64,000 nt of DNA from Linepithema humile (taxonomy: Eukaryota; Arthropoda; Insecta; Hymenoptera; Formicidae). This document shows, one piece after another, positions 49,728-58,535 of this stretch (position 1 is its first letter; each line of letters starts with the position of its first letter). The position numbers and the translations under genes are program-made. Location of the stretch: NCBI RefSeq assembly GCF_040581485.1, contig NC_090133.1, forward strand, positions 27,120,139 to 27,184,138, read 5' to 3'. The notes beneath the pieces are model-generated. The model saw nothing but the letters and a program-made list of their open reading frames with translations. It ran no database searches and was not told the origin of the DNA.

Positions 49728-51746
49728 ATGAAAAACGCGAAAATTAATATGTTCTTTATATTTAAATTGATGTTAATATTTTTATTAAATGAAACGTACG
49801 CGTACATCACGCAAGACATCGAAAAAATATTGCTGCCGGCATGGAATCCGACAACCCAACAGGAAGTACGTGTATTTTGCTGTACTACTTTATTCATTGC
49901 TCAACCAAATATTATTACACAATTATCAAGTCATTTCTGTATTGTCATTTACAGATACCATTGACTCTGAAAGTTTTTGGAAAACAGATTCCGTTAAACC
50001 TACGAAGAAACGACCGAAATGTATCGTCGACGTTTAAAGTATGGAAACATGAAGCAAAACACATCACAGAAAATCTACCGCAATTAAATGCATCGGAACC
50101 TTGCTATTATCTTCATGAAGATCATATCAGCACTGCAATTATAAATTTCTGTCAAGAACATGGATGGGTCAGTATCATGTGAAACAGAAATAGATTTAAA
50201 TTTTAATCTTAATTTCTGTTTATTTTATATTTATGCGTGACACACATGAAACTTAATGTACATTTTTTAAGTAGGAAGGATTAATTTTTCTGAAAGACGG
50301 CACATTGGAAATCAGACCTTTGCAAAATGACCATGCGTCCTTAACCGACGATCTTTGCGTTAAAGAAGAAATTAACATTTCATTTGGCAAATCTCACCTA
50401 ATTAAAAAATCTTCGCAATTATTTGACGCAAGTTTTCATAATTCAGATAATTTTAAACTAAAACGACGTCATGTACGAAATACCCCAAAAAAATTAACTA
50501 TAGAATTAGCTGTTTTCTTAGACGAAGCCGCATATCGTATCTTCATGCCTATTCTGGATAATGATGAGAAAATGTTGAACATGTTGGTATTAGCGTATGT
50601 GAATAACGTCCAAGCTATGTACCATCATCCGAGTTTGGGTGTTTCTATCGACATTTCATTGGTACATTTGAATATTATGAGAGAACAACCGTCAGATTTG
50701 CCAGTTTTTGGCGGCGACGATTCCAAACTGCGCAAATCGTTCTGCAAGTACGCGAATATTCGCAATCCTCCGGACGACAATGATCCTAGTCACTGGGACG
50801 TTGGTCTTTACCTAACCGGAATAAATATTTATTGGGGTGAGAAAAGCAAATCGGGCAGCCTAGGATTATCCCGCCACAATAGCAGTTGCAGCTTAAATGA
50901 ATCGTGCTCAATAGTAGAATTCGGTAATGAAAATAGTACGAGTGTATCTTCAGGTTTTGCATCGTCTCGCACTACTGCTCATGAAATCGGTCATGTGTAA
51001 GTATGTATATAGTAGTTGTACGTATATATTAAATATAAATAATATATTTCGTAAAAATTTATTGAATATTTCAATTTACAAGCAAAAAGTAAAGAAACTT
51101 CTTAAAGAGATTTGTTCCTTTAACTATTCAGTATGTTAATTATTAATAAATTTTAATATAAAAATATTTACAATAATCATTACTAAGTAAAGCAAAATTA
51201 ATAATTTCTTTATCTTAAAGTTTAGGAATGAAACACGATTCCGATTATAGAAAACCATGTGATAGAAACAAATACATAATGTCGTCTATACGGCGAAGGG
51301 AAGGCCAGATATTATGGTCCGAGTGTAGTCGCCATATAGTTGAAGAACTCTGGAATATAAAACCGTGCCTTCGAGATCATGCGAAAATTCCCATTGACTC
51401 ATATGATCATTCGCGTTATCATAATTTACCCGGAAGACAATGGACTGCCAAAGCACAATGCGAAATATTTCTTCACGATAAGGATGCGAACGTAGTCACG
51501 TTGCTTAATATATGCAAATGCTTACAATGCAAAACGCCTCACAAAGATATATTTTACTTCACGGGACCGGCGTTGGAAGGTACGTTTTCTCTTCTCTGAT
51601 TGCTCAAATAGTTTACAACTTAATTAATCTTTTTTTTAGGAACTCAATGCGCACCCGGGAAGGAATGTCGCGGCGGAGAATGCGTGCCCATTATCGCACC
51701 GCCATACATTCTTGAGTATTGTGAAGATGATAACTGGATAGAATAG
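49728..51746 (+). CDS. C-terminally truncated ADAMTS-like protease, unit 11
   Basis: Exons 49728-49865, 49955-50167, 50275-50996, 51221-51579 and 51640-51746 give 512 aa. Zinc site HEIGHVLGMKHD begins at 353; NENSTSVSSGFASS near the end of exon 3 has three extra residues. The stop is TAG (51744-51746) at the shared position. Unlike units 8-10, the frame beyond the stop is open to the ancestral terminus near 52211 and keeps the TSP1 and Cys-rich motifs, including DGQDYYCRQHYC. The decay is therefore youngest here, or the downstream part was restored by conversion. It is the last unit before the right border. Confidence 0.8.
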
Positions 51747-52211
51747 AAAGAAGACACCTGTCGAAATAATTGCTTGGAGAAATCTAAAGGCGTAAGAGTC
51801 AAACGACGTTTTTGCAGACATGGGAGTCGCAAATCGAGAACGGCAAATTGCAAAGGACCGTATTACGATGTGGTTCTATGCGATAACTCGATGCTTTGCT
51901 CCGAAAATCGCACGACAATCTCTGATTTTGCTACTGTGAAGTGCATTAAATTTAAGAATCTTGTAAAATATACGAACTTCAGAATCGAATTAGGAGAAAA
52001 GCCAGGATTGCAGGTCGCTCATTATGTCGAGGAACCATGGCCGGCCTGTAGTATATACTGCCTACAAAATGATTCTACTGTCAAAGCACTACGCTCAAAT
52101 ATGCTCAAATTTAATTTCGATCCGTATTTTCCAGACGGAAAGTGGTGTCATAATAAAGATGGTCAGGATTATTACTGCCGACAACATTATTGTGTGCCGG
52201 AAAGCTGTTAA
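51747..52211 (+). pseudogene. Open but untranslated TSP1 and Cys-rich region, unit 11
   Basis: A continuous frame from just after the TAG to TAA at 52209-52211 with domain motifs preserved (CRNNCLEKSKGV, GPYYDVVLC, CRQHYCVPES). No splice acceptor that would bypass the stop is evident. Confidence 0.7.
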
Positions 52212-52759
52212 GAATAATTGCTGAGAGATTACCGACATGTGTGAAAGAAGATCTAGGAAAAAGAGAATTACAAAATACGCATAAATCAGTTTAGAAATGT
52301 TGGTCAATTTGTTTGATACCGAATAATCGATCGATCAATATGTCATTATTAACGTCTGTTTTTTGTATCATCGATATCTTGCTCGATAGAAATACAAGTA
52401 GACGAAGAATTACGTCGAATTATTAGCACGTAAAACAAATTCCGTCGATTAGCAATAATAAAAGCTTAAAAAAAAACAAAAAAAAATAATAAATAATATA
52501 ATAATTAACATATTTGCAAAGCGGAAGAAAGTAGCTAAATAAAGTAGATGTACTTTTATTTCCTAGGAAAATGTATCGTGAAAAAGTGAACAAGAACGAT
52601 AACGTCACTCAGTTTATGTTAAGTATGTATTTTAATAGTCTACCAATGTTTTAGTAATTCTTATATAAAAATAATTAATAAACAAAAACAAATTTTATTT
52701 TACATTTAAAAAATATTCAAAATTATTTAATACAAATTGTCATTTATTTATTGTGTGTT

Positions 52760-53800
52760 TTAAAACTGTTCCAATGTTACTTATATTTAATGATATAAGA
52801 GCGAAATGAAAAATTTAAAGCAATATAAAAATGTGTGTATTATATAACTTATCGTGCAGATAATTAATCAACTATTAAACTTGAGAGCACGTATATATAA
52901 CTGTATATTGGCGTGATGTTAAAAAAATCGAGCCATAATATATTTGCTAGTTTGTTTTATTATTTAATATAAACAAAAAAGTTTTTCTATTATACGGTAT
53001 GTATGTACAATTAATGATCATTTTTGCACTATTTTTATTGTTATCAATGTTATCATACATTAATTTTTGAAGAAATTAACTTAACATCTAAATTGACGTA
53101 TTTTGGTCAAAATTAGTGTATTACTTACATTTTGAAATAGTGTATTACTTACATTTTGAAATTCTTTATATAGATATTATAATAACAAATTCAAGTTGCG
53201 TGAAGTATGTCAAATATCAAAGACATCAAAATTTTATAAAATAAAATAGAAATCAAATATTTAAAACGGCTGATTTATGATAAATAATTGACAATTTTTG
53301 TACCAACAAGAAAATTGATGCTTACAATTAATTCATAAAAGCGTCTTACTTGATAAATTTGTAAACATAGTTTATAAATTTAAATGCATAATTTATTAAT
53401 CAAAATTATAGATATAAAAGGTTATAAACTTATATCATAACTTTGAAACATAAATATATACATATAAAAACATGTTTTCAGTTTTATGAGTAAAAAAAAC
53501 GAATTTACGTTAAAGTATACCAGTTCTTCTCACATTTTACGTCATGTAAGTTGTCCAAGTTATAACTATCCTTATTGTTGGTTGTAATGCTACTCAAATG
53601 TCGCTACCATCATTTCGATTGTCAAACTCTGTTTGGACAAATTTGCATAAATAGTTATAATACTTATTAAAAACAGATATTAATTGTTTGATTTTTGTTA
53701 TGCTCATTATATATATGCCGAGTATTTAAATATGACTTGGAAAAAATAAATAATTAATGATCTATAATATTAATAATAATATAATAATAAAATTCACTGT
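52760..53800. other. Gene-free AT-rich spacer between the array and the zinc-finger gene
   Basis: No coding frame is supported. A 24-bp unit containing TGTATTACTTACATTTTGAA is tandemly repeated twice at about 53114-53162. The rest is AT-rich single-copy-looking DNA. Confidence 0.6.
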
Positions 53801-53810
53801 TACTTTTTCT

Positions 53811-54350
53811 TCATAAATTTGTGGTGCTTTCTGATAGCTTAGCTGTGTTACATGTTACTTCCGTCACAATATTCGGATGCTTAGTTTTTAAATGATTATT
53901 TAGATTCGATGATAACTCTAGTAATATAGTCTGTTTACAAAAATTACACTGCACAGTATAGCCGCTATAAGCTATACAGTATTTCCGCGGCCACTTCCAA
54001 ATTTTGTACTTATTTCTGTCTTTTAAAGTGTGGTCGGTGTACGCGTGTCTAATTAAAGTATGAGTATCGGACTTAAAAACATTATCACACATAAGACATC
54101 TCGCGTGTTTCGTGCATCGTCCGTATAAATCATCCATTTTCTTGAAGTACTTCCACTCGTGATGTGTTTTCATCTTTTCCTCGTGTATAAAAACTTGTGT
54201 ATGCATTATTGCCATATGTCTGCGAAAATTTGAACTAGACAAACAGCAAAAATAACATTTGCAAATTTTACATTTTGCCATACTGTGACCCACATTATAC
54301 CGTGTCTTACAAAATAATGTATAGTGTAGAGATATCCAATTCGGAAACAT
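53811..54350 (-). CDS. Three-finger BED/C2H2-type zinc-finger protein
   Basis: A single-exon frame of 179 aa. Three C-x2-C-x13/14-H-x4-H fingers are visible: CKIC...HMAIMH (27-50), CLMC...HAYTDH (85-107) and CNFC...HLKTKH (135-158). Fingers 2 and 3 are preceded by aromatic residues (WKYF; WKWPRKY), as in BED fingers of chromatin proteins and hAT-type transposases. No transposase domain follows, so it may be a domesticated fragment or a small host DNA-binding protein. The start is the first ATG; TATAAAA lies only about 20 bp upstream of it, so a start further inside or an unseen 5' exon is possible. It is divergent from TMEM186. Confidence 0.65.
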   Translation of the reverse strand: MFPNWISLHYTLFCKTRYNVGHSMAKCKICKCYFCCLSSSNFRRHMAIMHTQVFIHEEKMKTHHEWKYFKKMDDLYGRCTKHARCLMCDNVFKSDTHTLIRHAYTDHTLKDRNKYKIWKWPRKYCIAYSGYTVQCNFCKQTILLELSSNLNNHLKTKHPNIVTEVTCNTAKLSESTTNL

Positions 54351-54756
54351 TATATCCGTTTTATAGGACAGAATAAATGTAACTAAAGTTCTGAAGAAAA
54401 GGCTGAAGAAAGATGTATAGATTTTCTATTCGAATATAAATATTGATATAATGTTCAAACCCACCAGTCATTATGAGACGCAGTGACTTATAACAACTCT
54501 GAAAGAGAAAACGAGAAAGAGAGAAAGATATATATATATCCTTTACAGGAATAAACAGTTTCTTGAAAAATAACGAAGAAATTATTACTTATATCTTTCA
54601 AATAAAACTATTATTTAAAATAATGGTTCTATCGAAAAATATGCGTATTTTTTCGTCATAATAAAATCACGATGAATCAATTGATGCAAGCAATTGATGT
54701 ATTAATTGCAAAAACATAAATATAGGCATGCATTTTTCTATTTGATTTATGTTCAG

Positions 54757-54999
54757 ATGTCGATTAATTGGAATTTGTCGGTTTACAGTTTGTTTTACAA
54801 TTTTGAGAAACAAATGCAGATTGCGAGTGGAAATATTAAAAAGGTATTAATTTATAGATTACTTGTAGATGACAGCTGCACGAAATGCGCGAGATATCTT
54901 ATATGTGATAATGTTTTTAAATTCAATGTTTACACTTTAACTACACACATGCGTACATCGAGCATTCTTTACATCACTTTATTTTTAATTACTCTATAA
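54757..54999 (+). pseudogene. Inverted, internally deleted copy of the BED zinc-finger gene
   Basis: On the opposite strand, about 400 bp from the gene above, the frame starts MSINWNLSVYSLFY (compare MFPNWISLHYTLFC) and then has DDSCTKCARYLICDNVFKFN (compare the finger-2 region of the intact gene). The first finger Cys is Tyr, fingers 1 and 3 are missing, and the His pair is degraded. The nucleotide match is strong around GTGATAATGTTTTTAA. It is a decayed inverted duplicate. Confidence 0.7.
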
Positions 55000-55559
55000 T
55001 TTTTTAGAATACTCGTATTGAGGTGGAGTAAATAATATTCTAATATTCAGATGTGTTAGAACGCACTTTGATAATTAGTCGTCCATGCACAGAAATAATT
55101 TCGTTTATAATAATGTTGGACATATGTAAATAAATAGAAAAGTAAGTTACACATAAAATGAAATTTTTTTTAATAAATATCTATTTAATCATAATCATTG
55201 CAATAATCCGCGATCCTGCTGATTAAGAATATCATAATCATAATATAAATCTCTCAGTGTTTTATTTGTTGTTTTAAATGTTCCGGCCAGTTTTATTCAT
55301 TTATCTCTGAATTGAACTCTGATGATCATAGCGTAGTTCAGCATTATCGGTCACCAGTCACGCATATTCGAGTATGTAGTGTTTTATAGGTTATTGTGAC
55401 TGCATAACCTCTAATACATCCAGAAAGAAGCTCTATAAAATAAAGAAATGGACAAGCTAACAAAATAAATAATGTAATATTACATAATAAAACAGAGAAG
55501 CTCTATGTGAAGAAAATTTGTTTGTTAAATTGAAACCATAAATATACTAAAAAGAACCA

Positions 55560-56247
55560 ATGTATCCTCGACTCTTGTTGAATCTTTGCGAGCGATCTTT
55601 GTGCCGTGCTTCGAGTAGTTTTAAATTTCCAATTAACAGATTGAGTCATGCTTTAAATAAACGCGAAGAGAAACCGAATACAGAAATCGTCTCTACGAGA
55701 TTTTCCGATTACAAAATAATCTACACCTTTCCTTATATCAAGCATGTCCGTGCTATAAACGTTGTAAAACGCCGGCTCACTTTTTTCGTCGCGGCAGCCG
55801 TGCCTGTGATCGTCGGGCTTCATTTGGCTGATATCATATCTTTTGACATAGCTAGCTCATCAATAGCAAGTGGTGAGTTGCTGCAAATTGACATTTTTCT
55901 AAAACTAATTATGATTCTATAAATGTTTTCTTTGTTTTTCAGGTATTTTACTAACAACATGGTTGCATTCTCTTGGAATTTTCTGCAACAATCTCATAGG
56001 ATGTGTGTATGTGAAATTGGATGAAGAAAAAGTAATATTATCTTACATGAACTACTGGGGGAAGAGAACTGATCTGGAAACCACTCTCAGTGAAATTATT
56101 CCTCTATCAGATAATCAGTTTAGCATTATAGACCCTTTGTACAGAAAAGTACAGTTTGCCACAAAAGATCAAAAGCTGAAGATAAATTTGAAGTTGGGAC
56201 AAATAACGGATATCAAAAATTTTAAATGCGTTCTAGGAACGATCTAA
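55560..56247 (+). CDS. TMEM186: TMEM186-like mitochondrial membrane protein
   Basis: Exons 55560-55872 and 55943-56247 give 205 aa, close to the usual TMEM186 length. The N-terminus is basic and Ser/Arg-rich, fitting a mitochondrial targeting peptide. A conserved block YKIIYTFPYIKHVRAINVVKR precedes two hydrophobic segments (FFVAAAVPVIVGLHL; ILLTTWLHSLGIFCNNLIG), followed by a C-terminal domain with KLDEEKVILSYMNYWGKR. In mammals TMEM186 works with the mitochondrial complex I assembly machinery in the inner membrane. Intron donor GTGAGT, phase 1. It converges with mRpS7, whose stop is 80 bp away. Confidence 0.85.
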
Positions 56248-56300
56248 TGATTTCTAGGAATATATATATTGTCCGCAAAAAGTTGAGCTTAAAAATTAAT

Positions 56301-56306
56301 TTTATT
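56301..56306 (-). terminator. Polyadenylation signal AATAAA for mRpS7
   Basis: TTTATT on the plus strand reads AATAAA on the minus strand, 21 bases past the mRpS7 stop. It lies between the convergent TMEM186 and mRpS7 coding ends, so the two 3' UTRs probably overlap. Confidence 0.5.
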
Positions 56307-56326
56307 TACAAAACACTATGTTTCAC

Positions 56327-57705
56327 TTACAACCACCTAAAGTGTGCATAAGCTCGATTGGCCTGGCATTTCTTATGTAATTCTTGCTTCCATTTGACTG
56401 CACGGCCCTACAACAGTACAATCAATTGAAATGTAAATCTTGTAAATAATGCAGAAATAATAAAGTGTTAACTTATATACCTGATTCTGAGAAGCTACCA
56501 CTAATTCCTTGGCTAATATATCGTAAAATCTCTGTTCGCTGTTCTTTTCGTTCGCAGCTTGAATCAACCATAGCATAGCTTTATGCTGTGCCGTTACAAG
56601 TGAAACTGGAACAGGAATCTGAAAAGATTGATTGGTTCAAAATATTTCATGAAATAAGTAATTTTCTGTTCAAATTTTAGAACTGTTTGAACATTTGAAA
56701 GGTGTAGATTTAGTATAAATGTTCAATAAATTAAAAAAGTTAAAAATATACAAGTAAAAAACTGATTACTTTTTTTCAATAAATGTAGGCTGGAATTTTT
56801 TCCAATCTTCAAATTTTTTAAGCAAATTTTTAGAATTTAAGAAGATATCACATTCATTATTAATTAAATTCAAATTGTGTAAAGTAAAAGCTCATGTTTT
56901 TACTTCTGACTGTTGAACAACTTGATCATGCATGCTACAATCTTTTGTCTCAAGATCAAAAAGTTTTAGTTGCTTCATTTGTATTTATATATAATAAACT
57001 TATCTTATATTACCTGATATGTAATTCCACCTTTTCTACAAGGTATTAAATGCAAAATAGGTGTGCAATTATCAACAGCACGATGAAAAACTACAAATGG
57101 ATCTAATTCAATGCTATCTTTCTCTTCATTTGTTTTCGCTTTATGATAACGCTCCAATTGTATTCTCTTGACATTTTCAAAAGCTTTGGTCACCAATATT
57201 GTCGCTAACTTCTTATTTCCATCTCTCATAATAATAGAAATAAATTTCCTACAAACGCGATTAGTATAAGTAAATACTATAATTATTGTAAATTACTAAA
57301 AGTTATAATAAAGTAAGTTTAAGAAATTGGAACATTTTCTTACAGCACTCTGGGATCATAGAACTCAGAGCATGTGTCAGAGGCTAATGCTGGTTTCACC
57401 GGGTAATGAACAATCTTTTTTGACTCTGGATCATTAAGTAGTGCTTCTTGCTCATCTTTTCGAAATGTTGGTTTAATATAAGTAGGTGGAAAAACACTGT
57501 ATCCTTTTTTAAGTAGTGTAAAACTGCATCTAAAAAGAATCAAACATTTGGGTTTATCTATAGAAGATATGACAGTAATTGAGAAACATTTAGAAAAAAT
57601 TATTACAAAAAAAATTATAATTTCTCATAAATCGCTATACCTTGTCAATCCGTAATTATTTAATATATTTGGAACTGATCTTATAAACAAACGTGAATTA
57701 GCCAT
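56327..57705 (-). CDS. mRpS7: Mitochondrial small-subunit ribosomal protein S7 (uS7m)
   Basis: Minus-strand exons 57641-57705, 57344-57529, 57014-57248, 56481-56618 and 56327-56407 give 234 aa. It starts MANSRLFIRSVPNILNN, a basic presequence. The S7 core shows KKLATILVTKAFENVKR and DPFVVFHRAVDNCTPIL, followed by the segment spanning GGITYQ and IPVPVS across intron 3, then AMLWLIQAANEKN and the rRNA-contacting end KKCQANRAYAHFRWL. The protein binds the 3' domain of mitochondrial small-subunit rRNA. All five exons join in frame at GT/AG sites. The length matches animal orthologues. It is head-to-head with MKK4 (831 bp between start codons), so promoters may be shared. Confidence 0.92.
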
Positions 57706-58535
57706 CTTTCTAATTGCAATCTTAGTGCCCTCTATAGATGAATCTACACTCCTTAAGTCACGTTTTCAACTACACAAGAGTTACGTATGATTTATACTGC
57801 GTCCAATGTATAATTGTCCAATGTATATATTTTATTATCTAATATCTGACAGAAGAATTTTATTTCAAGAGATTTTATCTATTTTTTGTCTCTAAAAAAC
57901 AAACTTTTTTATTAAATTATTTTATAATTTTGATAATAAAAATTTTATTAACACTGGATAATAATCACACACATAAGTGTGAATTTGTCATTATATATAA
58001 CTCAATAAAATAATTAATTCTTTTAAAATTTATTAAATAACTATGAATTGATAAAACTTATAATAAATTATAATCTTTTTTTTGTAATGATTTTTTAATC
58101 TTTTTTTATCGTCATTATACTCTGCGGATGGCAGCAATGTTAAAAAAACTTCCTAGATGCACGTCAACTTGACGCATCATGAAAACCGGTCGTTAAGTTT
58201 TCTATGTGTACAGTGTATATCGTGTATACCGCCGTCAAGCCGAGTCAAATGTTCGCGATAGGTTTGCGGTGAGATCTCGTAGTTTAACGAGGTTGGCATA
58301 AAAACTTCCATCAGCGGCACTCGCTATCGACTCGTGTGCACTGATAAGAGCCGAAATTCTTATCGAACGTGTTGCTCGCGGATCACACGAGACCGCACAA
58401 ATGGTGCGACTGCCGCGTAACACATATGCCAGGTTGTTGAGATCTTGTGAGAAGGTCTCCTAAGAGGAGCGCCTTTGACGAGCCATTCCCCGTGAGCGCG
58501 TGCGACACCTGAGAACAACCCTTGCCTGGTCTGGA
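57706..58535. promoter_or_regulatory. Divergent intergenic region between mRpS7 and MKK4
   Basis: It is AT-rich on the mRpS7 side (57780-58080) and becomes GC/CpG-rich from about 58130 towards MKK4, which suggests the MKK4 promoter and 5' UTR. No core element can be fixed with confidence. Confidence 0.4.

Larger units (their letters stand above)
9489..52755 (+). repeat. Tandem array of eleven ADAMTS-like protease gene units
   Basis: Eleven same-strand copies start at ATGs 10743, 15388, 19995, 24126, 27771, 31784, 35343, 39033, 42596, 46163 and 49728. Homology covers introns and intergenic DNA as well as exons: the 3' flank words TTGGTACCGA and ACGAGACAATGT and the pre-gene words CAGTATGTGTTC and CGATCAG recur in most units. 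Units 8-11 repeat every 3.56 kb with near identity. The left border is a last-exon relic at 9489. The right border is where unit-11 3' flank homology fades near 52755. Intergenic stretches inside the array (0.9-1.6 kb) are AT-rich; beyond the items listed separately I see no further genes in them. Confidence 0.95.

Noticed and set aside
41046..51746. Stop-codon readthrough as an explanation for the shared stops in units 8-11
   Set aside because: The stops differ (TAG, TAA, TAA, TAG), none is in the TGA-CTA context, and units 8-10 have further in-frame stops, so simple truncation fits better.
9489..52755. Calling the array snake-type venom metalloproteases
   Set aside because: The presence of a TSP1 repeat before a cysteine-rich domain gives the ADAMTS order; a venom role is not shown by the sequence.
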